A stretch of DNA of 64,000 nt from Butyrivibrio sp. (GCA_024694565.1 JAILJR010000192.1:17016-81015), one strand, 5' to 3'; positions 26,517 to 36,693 are shown, numbered from the stretch's first letter. Notes: a model not told the origin generated them from the sequence alone. Numbers and translations are program-made.

Positions 26517-28046
26517 TCAGTCACTGCCCCAGACCGTATAATCTCTGTCCGTTACATATACGGTAAACGAGTCAAAGTCCATTTTATCTATAATGTCCGG
26601 TTTTCCGCTCTTTTCAAATTCAGCAAATTCAGGGTCATGAGGCCTCGATACTACGTAACAGGTTGCCCCGCCAGCATCCTTTGCGGGCGGATACCAGGAT
26701 GAATCAGTGAGCCACCTCGCCCCCTTAAGCTCTGTAAAGTTGTTCACCGCCCGCACCTTAACTGCATTGTTGCTGATGACTGTGATCGTATTTGCATGGT
26801 CAAATGTCGAATATCCGTACTCATACCCGTTTTCCTCCATCCAGTCAGCAATCTGAGCGTACTCGGTCTCAGCAGAATGATCATTGATTATCAATTCCCG
26901 GTTAAAGACCAGTGCGGAAAAGGCTCCATATACTATGACCAATGCAGTCAAAACCAATGTGAGCTCATGTTTATACAACTCTGTCAGCAAGGCTGCACCA
27001 ATCCCGACGCAAAACACCTGCATCAGATAATATCTCGGCGCTGCCTCTGCGGTAGTGAATGTAGTGGAGATTATCACCACGATAACACCGAAGGGTACAG
27101 TCAGTGTGCTCCAGAGCTCTTTCTTTTCACCGAATTTTTTTATTCCAAGCGCATAACCTGCAACCGCCATCAGAACAAATATCAGAATGAGCCAGGGCAT
27201 CCTTCCGTATCCCAGAACCTCCTTGAAGAAGGGAAGTACAATATCGAAGAACTTTTCCGGCGCATGCCTGAGGTTCCTGCTGACTTCTCCGGCAAAGTGA
27301 TCACCGAATATCTTCACGGAAACAAGTGACAGCATTGAGATAGCCACAACCCATATGGTTAGCGAATTTTTCTCATTCTTCCTTTTAGTCACAAATGAAA
27401 CGAGCCTTCTTAATATCTCAGCGCCCAGAAGCGGCATGTAAAAGAACATACTTGCATGCATTCCCTGTGCGCCATTCACTATCGCAAGCGGCACCGTGAT
27501 CAGAACGTGCGGCAGATACAGCCCATCCTCCTTAAGCGCTCTCGCATAGAAGGCCAGGACAAGAAACATACAGGTGAAATGTCCCACATAGTAGGATGAG
27601 TACAAAAACAGCATCCTCTGGGTCTCGTTTGCAGGGGACGACAGCACAAAAGAAAGCACTGCCATCACCAGACTCTCCATAAGCCCAAGTCCCAGCTGTC
27701 TGTTAAAGTAGAGCATTGAAGCAAGAAGCAGTATCATCATTATGCTGCAGGCCGCTCCGACAGAGACATTCAGATTTCCTCCGGTTGGTCCGTATAAAAA
27801 TGAAGCCAGCATCGGCGGAGACAATATTCTTCTTCCTGTAGACATGTACCAGGTGTCCGGCTGAACGTGACCGTTTTCATAGAGTACCTGGGCAAGCAGG
27901 GTCTCCGAGGCAATATCCGCCTCCATATAGGCAGTATAATGTTGAATGTTCGCGCAGGAGTATACATAAATTACTGCCAGCAAAATCGCCAGCAGGCCAA
28001 AAGTCAGCACCCTTCTTGCAGGCTCGTATACCTTTTCCATAATCAT
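26517..28046 (-). CDS. Polytopic membrane protein, GT-C-like
   Basis: A 509-residue protein with about ten to twelve hydrophobic segments and a roughly 130-residue C-terminal extracytoplasmic part. The first outer loop has an acidic pair (YMEADIASETLL) and GRRILSPPMLASFLYGP, like the catalytic loop seen in GT-C-type lipid-phosphosugar transferases. No family could be named with certainty. Start ATG overlaps the upstream stop codon by 4 bp (ATGA), so translation is coupled to the DUF6056-like gene. Probably decorates a glycan on the outer membrane face (inference). Confidence 0.68.
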   Translation of the reverse strand: MIMEKVYEPARRVLTFGLLAILLAVIYVYSCANIQHYTAYMEADIASETLLAQVLYENGHVQPDTWYMSTGRRILSPPMLASFLYGPTGGNLNVSVGAACSIMMILLLASMLYFNRQLGLGLMESLVMAVLSFVLSSPANETQRMLFLYSSYYVGHFTCMFLVLAFYARALKEDGLYLPHVLITVPLAIVNGAQGMHASMFFYMPLLGAEILRRLVSFVTKRKNEKNSLTIWVVAISMLSLVSVKIFGDHFAGEVSRNLRHAPEKFFDIVLPFFKEVLGYGRMPWLILIFVLMAVAGYALGIKKFGEKKELWSTLTVPFGVIVVIISTTFTTAEAAPRYYLMQVFCVGIGAALLTELYKHELTLVLTALVIVYGAFSALVFNRELIINDHSAETEYAQIADWMEENGYEYGYSTFDHANTITVISNNAVKVRAVNNFTELKGARWLTDSSWYPPAKDAGGATCYVVSRPHDPEFAEFEKSGKPDIIDKMDFDSFTVYVTDRDYTVWGSD

Positions 28047-29527
28047 TCTCCCGCCTTCCTTGTACTTCTTATCGACTCAAGGCCATAGGCCCAGGAGACA
28101 GCACTGTTTACGCGGTCGTCAGCAATATCAGAGAGAAAAAAGCTGTAGAAGTACTCAACAGACTCCGGATATGTTGCTATATCCGCCGTCACAGCTTCGC
28201 CCTCCCTTCCTTTAAGGCTATCCAGAAATTCGTTTGTGTCTATCCAGTTCTCCCTGTAGGTCCCGCTGACAAGCCCCTTTGCAAGCCTTACACTCCTGTA
28301 TGACCAGGGGCTGAAGGGAACTGCCAGAACAATTATCAGAGAAATGATCAAAAGAGCTCCCGCAGGATATACACTTTTTTCAGCCAGCTTATTTCCAAGA
28401 AAATCCCCAAGCATAAGGGCAAAATTACCGTAGCTGAGCACAACTGTCACAAGAAAGATAAACTGGCATCGGTTTGGAAGCCAGGCGACGCCGTAGCCGA
28501 GAACTACAGGAAATATGGTCACAAGAGGTGTCAGCAGAGCAAATACCCCCGAAATATACCATGCCTTCCGGTTTAGCTTAAGCTTTTTTGAAAGAGCTAT
28601 CCCGCACACAACAAGGAGCAGCAATATCGCAGCATAGTTTGTCGAAATAAAAAGATACTGCATCTCAGCTGCAAAAACGCTGAAGGTATTGCCGATGCTG
28701 TCAGTAAATGGCAGTCCTCCTCCGCTCTGCTCCACTTTCTGCCTTGCAAAATTTCCTGGAGCCGCTGCATTTATGAGCGAACCCGCAAACAGGCATGCAA
28801 ACATCGCCAGCTTTTCAAAAGAAATCCGCCGGCTGTCCAAAAACCGGTAGATAATAACCACCAGCGCCGCGTAGCACAAAGTCCCGCTGACAGCAAGACT
28901 TCCTCCGGCAGATAAAAAACCTGTCACACAGGCAGAAACAATCAGAGAGCCACCTTTCTTTTTACTGTTAATATCAGGCCCAGAAACCTTGTCACCGCCT
29001 GAAAGCATCATGAGGGATATGCTAAGCAGCCCCATAGCCAGCGGGATGCTGTTTACGGTTGCTCCCGTATACCAGAAAAATATCTCCGGAAATGTGTCAT
29101 ATTCTGCGACAGCAAATACCACGCATCCCATAATAACACACTCAAGCCAGTTCTTTTCCCCAAGCATCTTAAGGCAAAGGACATGTACAAAGAACAGTAT
29201 TGCCGCATACACAAAAAGGGCATGAAGAACCATAACAATCCTGAACATCAGCGGGCCGCCTACATTTACCGGGTTGAGGATGGGATTAAGGAACTCCGAA
29301 AAATAACTTCCCTGCCATGTCATGTACTCATGGGCCATTCTGCGCAGCGAAGCCAGAACATACAAAAATGCGTTGTCAGCCCTTCCCGTATCTGCCGCAA
29401 ACCAGAAATCATCCGATACCGGAACGGAATATGAAGCAGAAACAGCCGTTATAAGTATCATCCCGGCTATCCCGGCAAGCGATATTATGCCTGCTGTTTT
29501 GCATAGCTTTTCAGCTTTTATCATCAT
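28043..29527 (-). CDS. DUF6056-like polytopic membrane protein
   Basis: A 494-residue protein with about ten membrane segments. Seen: VPVSDDFWF (first outer loop, acidic) and YMTWQGSYFSEFLNPILNP, a signature I associate with DUF6056-type putative glycosyltransferases; C-terminal outer segment ends with YSFFLSDI. Start ATG with GAGGTAAAGA upstream. It is 9 bp from the SGNH-like gene and overlaps the following membrane protein by 4 bp. A second member lies at 49482-50987. Enzymatic role unproven; likely a GT-C transferase. Confidence 0.72.
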   Translation of the reverse strand: MMIKAEKLCKTAGIISLAGIAGMILITAVSASYSVPVSDDFWFAADTGRADNAFLYVLASLRRMAHEYMTWQGSYFSEFLNPILNPVNVGGPLMFRIVMVLHALFVYAAILFFVHVLCLKMLGEKNWLECVIMGCVVFAVAEYDTFPEIFFWYTGATVNSIPLAMGLLSISLMMLSGGDKVSGPDINSKKKGGSLIVSACVTGFLSAGGSLAVSGTLCYAALVVIIYRFLDSRRISFEKLAMFACLFAGSLINAAAPGNFARQKVEQSGGGLPFTDSIGNTFSVFAAEMQYLFISTNYAAILLLLVVCGIALSKKLKLNRKAWYISGVFALLTPLVTIFPVVLGYGVAWLPNRCQFIFLVTVVLSYGNFALMLGDFLGNKLAEKSVYPAGALLIISLIIVLAVPFSPWSYRSVRLAKGLVSGTYRENWIDTNEFLDSLKGREGEAVTADIATYPESVEYFYSFFLSDIADDRVNSAVSWAYGLESIRSTRKAGE

Positions 29528-29535
29528 TCTTTACC

Positions 29536-30651
29536 TCATCTGTACTTCTCAAAGAGGCCGTCGAAATCAAAGCCCTCAACAATCTCTTTCATCCTGTCAA
29601 GCTCTTCAGCCATCTGCCCTGAGCTTTTAACCTCACAGCTTCCGTCCTCAAAGCACTCCACCATATACCGGTTTATCTCCGGCTTGTAGTGCGAGTAATC
29701 CGCATAATTATTGAGATCTGTCACAAAATCCCTGTTCTGGAAATAGAACAGGTGCACATTGTCATACTCTAGGAGCCTGTCGGCCACGTACTGATACTGA
29801 AAAAATGCAGCGTCATAAAAATTCTCCCGCTTCAAATTGTGCCAGTACAGTATGGAATACGGCGGGAAAAAGAAATAAAACTGAGTATCCGGATTTTCTA
29901 TAACAAAAGGCAGTATATTTTTTTCCAGGTTCTCCTTCGTAGCAGGAAGCACATCCTGCTCGGTAATCACCTTTTCTGCCTTCTCCGGTTCCTCGTAGGT
30001 ATGCATCACCCAGTCAATGTTGTAGTAATCAGGCGTCCACCAGCTGAAATATATTTCAGACAAATCCGACCCCTTCCCCTGTATCACGGGGCGCATTATA
30101 TACTGCAGGATCACGTCCTTGTTCAGTACATAATTAACGTCATTGAGTATATTTTTATCATAGAGATACTCAGGCAGAGGATACTTTGTCGTATCGGTAT
30201 CCGCAGTCATAGTGGGTATGTCCATGGCAAAAAACACTGCTTCCATCGGCCTGTTTTTCCTGGCATTGGTATTTTTGTCAAACACAATCGACAGAATATT
30301 GTAGTCATCTCTGGGATAAGCCCCGCTGTAGCTTAGCTTTAAAGTATCATATCCCAAGAGCTCTCCAAAATCATCTGTATCAAAATTCACAGTCATGGAC
30401 GACCCTATGATACAGGCATTGTAGTCCATGTTTGCAGCCATGCCCGGATTCTGACTGAGCTGATTGTCCACTATGTAGGGAAAGCCCTTGACCGGCGCAT
30501 GATAATGAAAAAAAGGATCCACGTAAACCACCATTGCAGCAGCCATCATCAGTCCCGCCCCTACAAGTACCAAAAGCAATATAAAGAGCCTCTTATACCG
30601 GTTCCTTTGAAACACAGGCTTATTGTTTATTAAATCATCTTTAATATTCAT
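29536..30651 (-). CDS. Anchored SGNH-like partner of the MBOAT protein
   Basis: A 371-residue protein with one N-terminal membrane helix (about 22-45) followed by YVDPFFHYH, a motif shared with the protein at 56211. Seen: a block I-like IIGSSMTV with serine, and a late YSHYKPEINRY with the Asp-His region (YADYSH). It directly follows an MBOAT gene, the arrangement used for polysaccharide O-acetylation, where MBOAT moves acetyl across the membrane and an SGNH-like protein places it. ATG at 30651 is taken, but no ribosome site is visible and an extended -10 element lies only 5 nt upstream, so the message could be leaderless. In-frame GTG at 30666 is the alternative. Confidence 0.75.
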   Translation of the reverse strand: MNIKDDLINNKPVFQRNRYKRLFILLLVLVGAGLMMAAAMVVYVDPFFHYHAPVKGFPYIVDNQLSQNPGMAANMDYNACIIGSSMTVNFDTDDFGELLGYDTLKLSYSGAYPRDDYNILSIVFDKNTNARKNRPMEAVFFAMDIPTMTADTDTTKYPLPEYLYDKNILNDVNYVLNKDVILQYIMRPVIQGKGSDLSEIYFSWWTPDYYNIDWVMHTYEEPEKAEKVITEQDVLPATKENLEKNILPFVIENPDTQFYFFFPPYSILYWHNLKRENFYDAAFFQYQYVADRLLEYDNVHLFYFQNRDFVTDLNNYADYSHYKPEINRYMVECFEDGSCEVKSSGQMAEELDRMKEIVEGFDFDGLFEKYR

Positions 30652-30656
30652 GCTAA

Positions 30657-30665
30657 ATTCTATCA
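30657..30665 (-). promoter_or_regulatory. Extended -10 element touching the SGNH-like start codon
   Basis: Minus strand TGATAGAAT (TGn plus TAGAAT) ends 5 nt before ATG 30651. No good -35 is seen. The same 9-mer stands before the SGNH-like gene at 60245 and the lipoprotein gene at 38395. Confidence 0.4.
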
Positions 30666-30699
30666 CATTAGATTCAAGATATTCGTTGATATGTCCTTA

Positions 30700-32169
30700 T
30701 CAGAAATTCATATACAAAAAGGTGCTGACCTGCGCAAAGCTGAGGATGCTCCACAGCATGAGGAATACTGTACACAGCGTTGTCCGCACGCCAATTTTGC
30801 AGGTTCTGGTAAATTCCGATGCATTTTTCATAAAAAAGATAACAACAACCGCCACAGCCGTAAAAAGCCACATGCAGAAATCCCAGGCAAAGCCAAGCTT
30901 CATCACAGGGGTCACCTTGAGTATATACCACAGCTCGTCCAGCTGAAAGACAGCAGAAAGCTTTGTCGCTATAGGGCCGACACCACCTGTAAACACCCTT
31001 TCAAGGACTGTCATGGCATCCCCAACGGAAGGGGCTCTGAAAAACACCCAGGCTGCAGTCACATACGTAAAGGTCAGAAGTACCTTTACCGCATGATTTA
31101 TCCTGCCCGCCACGCCCACAGCCGGCACCATATTCTTACTCTTTTCCCTCATCATCCACAGTCTTGTTATCACGAACAAAACACCGTGCATGGCTCCCCA
31201 CACGATAAAGGTTATGCCGTTTCCATGCCAGAGACCGCTAAGGAGAAAGACTATCATGAAATTCACGCACATCCTTGCCCTCCCACGACGGTTTCCGCCC
31301 AGGGGTATGTACACATATTTTGTAAAAAACCCTGTAAGAGTGATATGCCAGCGCTTCCAGAAATCCACAATGTTTACGGCCTTGTAAGGTGAATTGAAGT
31401 TTGCGGGAAGCTCAAAGCCGATCATGCAGCAGATTCCGCCCGCCATATCGCAGTAGCCCGAGAAATCAAAGTACAGCTGAAACGAGTAAAAAACAGCAAC
31501 CAGCAGCGCCTCAATACTCCCAAGGCCCACAGCATCCTGATAACCAAAATCCACAGCCTTTCCGAAGGTATCCGCAAGAATGACCTTCTTGAACAGGCCT
31601 ATGGAAAAGAGCAGCATCCCACGAAGCAGCCTCTCCCAGTCTGTTTCGCCCTCCATGCCGATCGCCCGGTCAAGACTTGTCACGAAATCCCTGTATCCCA
31701 TCAGCGGTCCCTGAAGGAGCTTCGGGAAAAAGAGAATGTATGAGAGGTAATCCGGAAGGTCAAATTCTCCGATCTCGCCGCGCGACATATCCACCAGATA
31801 TGAGATCTGGCTGAAGGTAAAAAAGCTCACTGCCACCGGAAAGAAGGCAAAACCAATTCCCGGGATTTTTCCCCAGAATTTAAAGAAAAGAAGAGCTGCC
31901 ACATTGATCAAAACTGCAAAGTAAATTCCCCCTTTTTTAACTGACCGGAATTTTCGGGCTATCAGCGCATTAAACAGAACACTCAAAAGAAGCACTGCCA
32001 TGTTTTTTGCCCCAAAAGGAGCATAAAAAATCAGGGAGAGCGCAACAACTGTCCATTTGCACGCGCTCCCTCTTCCTGTTTTCCCATATGTTGTCCTCCT
32101 AAGCTGCATAAAAGCAACAAGAAAGACAGGCATAAATACCAGTACAAAAATATAGGAATTAAAAAGCAT
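30700..32169 (-). CDS. MBOAT O-acyltransferase
   Basis: A 489-residue polytopic membrane protein of the AlgI/DltB-like MBOAT family. Seen: FNSYIFVLVFMPVFL at the N-terminus, YFDFSGYCDMAGGI, the NFNSPYKAVNIVDFWKRWHI block, and the catalytic histidine region LSGLWHGNGITF followed by GAMHG. Length is normal. The start ATG has only a weak AAGAAGAG site and lies 6 bp after the preceding stop. Next comes its SGNH-like partner. Substrate is presumed to be a sugar hydroxyl on the exported glycan. Confidence 0.93.
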   Translation of the reverse strand: MLFNSYIFVLVFMPVFLVAFMQLRRTTYGKTGRGSACKWTVVALSLIFYAPFGAKNMAVLLLSVLFNALIARKFRSVKKGGIYFAVLINVAALLFFKFWGKIPGIGFAFFPVAVSFFTFSQISYLVDMSRGEIGEFDLPDYLSYILFFPKLLQGPLMGYRDFVTSLDRAIGMEGETDWERLLRGMLLFSIGLFKKVILADTFGKAVDFGYQDAVGLGSIEALLVAVFYSFQLYFDFSGYCDMAGGICCMIGFELPANFNSPYKAVNIVDFWKRWHITLTGFFTKYVYIPLGGNRRGRARMCVNFMIVFLLSGLWHGNGITFIVWGAMHGVLFVITRLWMMREKSKNMVPAVGVAGRINHAVKVLLTFTYVTAAWVFFRAPSVGDAMTVLERVFTGGVGPIATKLSAVFQLDELWYILKVTPVMKLGFAWDFCMWLFTAVAVVVIFFMKNASEFTRTCKIGVRTTLCTVFLMLWSILSFAQVSTFLYMNF

Positions 32170-32175
32170 CTCTTC

Positions 32176-32964
32176 TTACCCGTGCTCCATTATGACAGGG
32201 TCTAAATAAATGTTGTAATCACCCACTGTCTCAAAAAGCTCCAGTCCAAGCTCGGTCAGATCCTTGTCTATCTTCCTGTCCTTTCGAAGGACAATGTAGG
32301 TGCATTCAGTAAGCCTTGTGGCATCCAGCAGCTCCTTGGCATTAATGACCTCAGCCTTCTCCATCGCTTCATACACAACATTGTAATAGTCCCACTGGGT
32401 CGCGATCATCTCACGCCCATACGGCATAAGTATTTTTGTGTCATACTGTCTGACAAAATGTACCATCTCCGAAGGAAACACTGCTCTTACTCTCGGTCCT
32501 CCTTCGCCCGGTGCTATTTTATCACAGACATCGATGACGCTCTGCGGAATGTGGTACAGGTTCTCCGCAACAGACATGTACTGGTTCATGTATACCAGCG
32601 ATCCCGACATTGCAATCACGGCAAGGATGACAACGAGAGCTATCCTCTGCCACGCACTCTTTGAAAAGCTGAAAATAATCCTGCAGGCAGCGTAGCCAAT
32701 CACCACGTACATGGGTATCAGCCACAGGATACGGTAATACGTATCGCTTCCGTCGTCAAGGGCAGCAACATACACCTTTTTTGTCACAGGAAAAAGAAAG
32801 CCCGCCATGATCACAAGCGGCAGAATGCCTAGTATTATTTTTTTCCGAAGATCCTTCTCGGTGATGATCAGGTAGAGCGCTGAAGCCACCAGGAGGACAG
32901 CAAGCCAGGGTTTTCCAAAGTACAGTTTAAATGAAACCCAGCATTCCATAAAGATTCCATACAT
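32176..32964 (-). CDS. Membrane protein, possible C-terminal half of a DUF6077-like system
   Basis: A 262-residue protein with about four hydrophobic segments in the first 130 residues and a soluble outer C-terminal part (YGREM, TYIVLRKDRKIDKD). It resembles the back half of larger GT-C/DUF6077-like proteins, whose front half would be the gene upstream (32981-34180). It has its own ATG and ATAGGAG site after the upstream stop codon, so this is a genuine second gene rather than an obvious frameshift. Function unknown; co-transcribed with the MBOAT gene 6 bp downstream. Confidence 0.68.
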   Translation of the reverse strand: MYGIFMECWVSFKLYFGKPWLAVLLVASALYLIITEKDLRKKIILGILPLVIMAGFLFPVTKKVYVAALDDGSDTYYRILWLIPMYVVIGYAACRIIFSFSKSAWQRIALVVILAVIAMSGSLVYMNQYMSVAENLYHIPQSVIDVCDKIAPGEGGPRVRAVFPSEMVHFVRQYDTKILMPYGREMIATQWDYYNVVYEAMEKAEVINAKELLDATRLTECTYIVLRKDRKIDKDLTELGLELFETVGDYNIYLDPVIMEHG

Positions 32965-32980
32965 AAGAGCACTCCTATCT

Positions 32981-34180
32981 TTACGCCGGTCTGTTAAAGA
33001 GCGAAAAATACATTGCCAGATACAGAATATTAGGCAAGATGCAGCAAAATGCCCCGATCAGCACCGTCCATCTCTTTGAAAAGTAAAGCAGCACAAGTGT
33101 AAGGAGCGCAATCAGCACACTTCCGAATATGACTCCCATGGAACTGCATGCCCCTGAGAGCATATTAATTAGCCCCAGCATTATCCATGGAGAAATCCTG
33201 TTTCTGAAAAAGAGCACTCCGGTAACGGTATTCTTTACGCCCTCCCCGGCTGCAAGCTTTCTCTTTTCCACATCCTCAAGCATCCAGAAAAATACCCAGA
33301 AGATCATAGGGAACACCAGGTTGCCAACAAGAGCCTTGCCCTGCCAGGTCCTCATGAAAAAGAAGGTCGCCGGAGTATAAATTGACACATTACCAAACAT
33401 CAGGAGAAACGCGACAATTATCATAAAAACAGGTATGATATACTGCTTTGCCCTGAATATTATTCTCCCTATCTCAACGTACAAAAGATACACCAGTGGG
33501 AAAAAGAACAGCGGCATCACGACGTGTGAGACAATGGTCGCATGTATACCGCTCACCTTTGCAATAAAGGCTATCCACATGGTTATCACGGCAAGAGCAT
33601 GCCTTATATCAAGGGAGGTGGACACTCCGGTGTATGGAAGTATGGTATTCATCACATCTGCCTGCTGGGCAAGGAGGGATTCAACCACATAATATGCATC
33701 GTCCCCGTCAAAGCTTGCCATAACAATGCTCATGACCATCTGAAATGCCAGAACCAGAAAAAATATACCCCAATAGACCATGCTCTCTTTGGAGTAGTAG
33801 AGCTTGAACAGCTTGAAGTCTGCCCTTGGGCTCATCATCTCCCTGGCTCCCGCCTTGGCTTCTCCGGGAAAAAGAGTGACATAGCTCTTTTCACCCTTCA
33901 TGAGAAGAATATCGCTGCGAAGAATTCCGCCCGCTGCTATCGCAAGTGCAAGCACAGTGTAAATCCGGCAGCAATATGTGAAGGCAGAAAAGACAACTCT
34001 TGTCATGCACATGATGGCTACTACCTCAAATACGGCCATCTGGACAAGGAAACCGACGATGAAAGAGATACCGTAGGTTCTTCTTTCACGCGGCAATATG
34101 AAGTTAAATGAAAGTCCTGATAATCCCGGCACGATCAGAAGCCAGAATATCAGACTTAGTATCCCAACAATAGGTTGCAA
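32981..34180 (-). CDS. DUF6077-like polytopic membrane protein
   Basis: A 399-residue protein with about ten hydrophobic segments. Outer-loop stretch SFDGDDAYYVVESLLAQQ (about 195) carries the acidic residues expected at a GT-C active site, followed by YTGVSTSLDIRHAL. The start is TTG with GAGGT about 8 nt upstream. It lies 22 bp after uridine kinase and 16 bp before the 262-residue membrane protein, with which it may form one functional unit. Family label by resemblance; activity not shown. Confidence 0.7.
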   Translation of the reverse strand: MQPIVGILSLIFWLLIVPGLSGLSFNFILPRERRTYGISFIVGFLVQMAVFEVVAIMCMTRVVFSAFTYCCRIYTVLALAIAAGGILRSDILLMKGEKSYVTLFPGEAKAGAREMMSPRADFKLFKLYYSKESMVYWGIFFLVLAFQMVMSIVMASFDGDDAYYVVESLLAQQADVMNTILPYTGVSTSLDIRHALAVITMWIAFIAKVSGIHATIVSHVVMPLFFFPLVYLLYVEIGRIIFRAKQYIIPVFMIIVAFLLMFGNVSIYTPATFFFMRTWQGKALVGNLVFPMIFWVFFWMLEDVEKRKLAAGEGVKNTVTGVLFFRNRISPWIMLGLINMLSGACSSMGVIFGSVLIALLTLVLLYFSKRWTVLIGAFCCILPNILYLAMYFSLFNRPA

Positions 34181-34202
34181 ATCAGTGACCTCGGTTAATA
34201 AT

Positions 34203-34832
34203 TTACTGCTTGTCCTCTACGAGCATCAGGTTCAGATGTTCCTGGAGGATTGAGATTCCGGTGTAGTTTTCTCCGCCGCGCGGAATGATTATGTCGGCAT
34301 ATTTTTTGCTCGGCTCTACGAACTGCTCATGCATGGGCTTTACGGTTTCGGTGTACTGGGTCAGGATCGATTCGATGCTCCTTGCCCGTTCCACCATGTC
34401 TCTCCTTATTCTGCGCATGAGGCGTTCGTCTGCGTCGGTGTCTACAAAGATCTTGATGTCCATAAGGTCCCTCAGGGCCTTGCATTCAAGGATCAGGATT
34501 CCCTCGACGATTATTACTCTTTTGGGAACTATGTGAACTGTTGCATCGGATCTGTTGTGGACCGTGTAGTCATAGACAGGCATGTCAATCGGGATGTTGT
34601 TCTTTAACCTTTTGACATCCTCTATCATAAGGTCAGTGTCAAAGGCTGACGGATGATCATAGTTGAGCCTTGTCCTGTCCTCATATGAAAGGTCGTTGTG
34701 AGCCTTGTAATAAGAATCATGATTGATGACCACAATGTCGTCGCCAAACTTCTCCTTTATCCGCCTGACAATCGTCGACTTACCGGATGCAGTTCCACCG
34801 GCAATTCCGACTATACAAACCTTACCGCTCAT
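34203..34832 (-). CDS. udk: Uridine kinase
   Basis: A 209-residue P-loop kinase that phosphorylates uridine and cytidine to UMP and CMP. Seen: GIAGGTASGKST (8-19), the DSYYK stretch, NYDHPSAFDTDLM, MPVYDYTVHNR, and VEGILILECKALRDLMDIKIFVDTD. Normal length. Strong AAGGAGG site before ATG. Its place amid glycan genes is odd; it may recycle uridine nucleotides used by sugar transfer, or may just be carried along (inference). Confidence 0.95.
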   Translation of the reverse strand: MSGKVCIVGIAGGTASGKSTIVRRIKEKFGDDIVVINHDSYYKAHNDLSYEDRTRLNYDHPSAFDTDLMIEDVKRLKNNIPIDMPVYDYTVHNRSDATVHIVPKRVIIVEGILILECKALRDLMDIKIFVDTDADERLMRRIRRDMVERARSIESILTQYTETVKPMHEQFVEPSKKYADIIIPRGGENYTGISILQEHLNLMLVEDKQ

Positions 34833-34881
34833 AACAACGCCTCCTTAGGTTTCTCTTCAAATCTGTTTCTCAACGAAACTA

Positions 34882-34912
34882 CTCGGAGCCCACATTTGCA
34901 TGCAGCTCCGAG
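34882..34912 (-). terminator. Possible weak terminator between FAD oxidoreductase and uridine kinase
   Basis: Perfect 8-bp stem CTCGGAGC/GCTCCGAG with a 15-nt loop. On the minus strand it is followed by TAGTTTCGTT, a poor T-run, so partial termination or a leader role is possible. Confidence 0.4.
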
Positions 34913-34993
34913 CCGATAATAAATGCTGTGATATATGAATGATGTGGAGGACAAAAGTCACTTTGTGTCTCCGTGGCTATGCATATTGTACAA

Positions 34994-36580
34994 TCAGTCT
35001 ACTTCCATCTCGTCTTTTGCCTCTGCATTATCAGATGTCGACTCGTGGTACTCCTTCTCCGTGTTGACATTCCAGATATTGCTCCTGTCCTTGCGGCCGC
35101 TTATGATATTGCGCACTGCCTCGAAGGAGGTACACATTGAGTGGTCGATATTGTTGTATCTGTGCTGACCGTTTCGTCCTACACAGTAGAGGTTGTCGAT
35201 AGTGTTGAGATAGTCAACCAGCTTGTCCATCTCATCATAGGTGTCAAAATAGGCGGGATAAGCCTTCTTGACTCTCTCCATGTGATAGTCGATAACCTGC
35301 TTGGGGCTGCTGATGAGGTTTAAGGTAACCATCTCCGAGATTGCCATCTTTGCAAACTGATCCTCTGTCATGTTCCACATCGAATCACCCTCAAAACAGA
35401 AATACTCAAGTCCCACCCACACAGTATTCTCAAGGTCCTTGACAAGATATGGTGACCAGTTGTTGTAGATCTGGAAACGTCCCATCTTAACAGTTCTGTC
35501 CTGAACATATACCCAGTTGTCAGGGACAATATTGCCGATAGTCCTGATATTGGTCTTATTCCTGAGGTTGAGCTTTGGTACAAGAACGCCAAGAGTCATG
35601 TAGTCACGATAAGGAAGCCCGGCAGCTATCCTGGCTGCATCTGCAGGAACATCATTCATACCTGCGATCAGGTCCTTTACCGGCATGGAGCTGATCACTA
35701 CATCGCCGTCCATTGTCGTTTCTTTTCCGTCCACAAGGTAGGTTACGCCCTTTATGTGAGCGCCACTCTTGCGGATGCCAACCACCTTGGCATTCATTAT
35801 GATCTTACCGCCAAGCTTCTCAATCTCCTCGGCGGTCACTTCCCACAGCTGTCCCGGACCAAGCTTGGGGTAAGAAAACTCCTCAATAAGTGAGGTCTCA
35901 ACCTTTCCGCCCTTCTTTCCGGATTTTTTCATAAATGCATTCTTCAGAACTGCAAGAATTGATACACCCTTTACCCTCTGAGCGCCCCATGAGGGGTCGA
36001 TCTCTGAAGGATGCCTTCCCCAAAGATTCTCTGTGTAGTACTCAAAGAACATGGAATACAGCTTCTTGCCGAAGCGGTTTACATAGAAATCCTCAAGAGA
36101 TTTCTCCTCTCTCTTGAAAAGCATGGCATGAAGATATGAAAAGCCGCATTCTATGGTCTTTACAAGACCCATATTCTTGAAGGTCTCGGCCTTTAATGAA
36201 ATAGGATAATCATAGAATTTTTTGTCAAAAAAGATCCTGGAGACCCTGTTGCGCCTGAGCATAACCCTGTCTGTCTTCTCAGGGTCAGGCCCGCCCTTCT
36301 TCATCTTCATTGGTCTGTTCAGCACGATATCATCATATGTCGGAGAACCCTGCTGAGGAAGCATATTCTCCCACCATTCATTGACCTCAGGGACCTTGGA
36401 AAAGAACCTGTGGCCTCCCATGTCCATTCGGTTTCCCTTATAGTTCACGGTTCTTGATATTCCGCCAAACTTGTCTGTCTCCTCAAGGATAGTAACCTCG
36501 TAATCCTTTGACTTTGTCAAAAGCTCATAAGCAGCTGTAAGTCCTGCGGGTCCCGCTCCGATGATAAGCGCTTTTTTCAT
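34994..36580 (-). CDS. FAD-dependent oxidoreductase (amine-oxidase/UGM-like fold)
   Basis: A 528-residue flavoprotein. Seen: dinucleotide loop [15 protein letters not shown] (5-19), [19 protein letters not shown], and the C-terminal FAD stretch [19 protein letters not shown]. This resembles the protoporphyrinogen-oxidase-like/UDP-galactopyranose-mutase-like group often found in glycan clusters; whether it makes a furanose sugar or another product is not clear, and the length exceeds true UGM (about 370). ATG at 36580 is the start (GGAAGGA upstream). It has a candidate promoter and ends before a 161-bp gap. Confidence 0.85.
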   Translation of the reverse strand: MKKALIIGAGPAGLTAAYELLTKSKDYEVTILEETDKFGGISRTVNYKGNRMDMGGHRFFSKVPEVNEWWENMLPQQGSPTYDDIVLNRPMKMKKGGPDPEKTDRVMLRRNRVSRIFFDKKFYDYPISLKAETFKNMGLVKTIECGFSYLHAMLFKREEKSLEDFYVNRFGKKLYSMFFEYYTENLWGRHPSEIDPSWGAQRVKGVSILAVLKNAFMKKSGKKGGKVETSLIEEFSYPKLGPGQLWEVTAEEIEKLGGKIIMNAKVVGIRKSGAHIKGVTYLVDGKETTMDGDVVISSMPVKDLIAGMNDVPADAARIAAGLPYRDYMTLGVLVPKLNLRNKTNIRTIGNIVPDNWVYVQDRTVKMGRFQIYNNWSPYLVKDLENTVWVGLEYFCFEGDSMWNMTEDQFAKMAISEMVTLNLISSPKQVIDYHMERVKKAYPAYFDTYDEMDKLVDYLNTIDNLYCVGRNGQHRYNNIDHSMCTSFEAVRNIISGRKDRSNIWNVNTEKEYHESTSDNAEAKDEMEVD

Positions 36581-36631
36581 ACTATATTCCTTCCTGATAA
36601 GGTTATTATTTGTCACAAAAACATCAAACTT

Positions 36632-36660
36632 AGTTTAACATATGGAAAGAGGCAAGGCAA
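36632..36660 (-). promoter_or_regulatory. Candidate promoter of the FAD oxidoreductase gene
   Basis: Minus strand: TTGCCT, 17-nt spacer, TAAACT; each box matches four of six consensus bases. Located about 55 nt before the start codon. Confidence 0.5.
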
Positions 36661-36693
36661 CCTGATGTCTGCCTCCGTCGGCCCTTCATATCC

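Noticed and set aside
32964..32981. Apparent frameshift splitting a membrane protein
   Set aside because: The downstream part has its own ATG with an ATAGGAG site directly after a stop codon, so two genes are more likely than an error.
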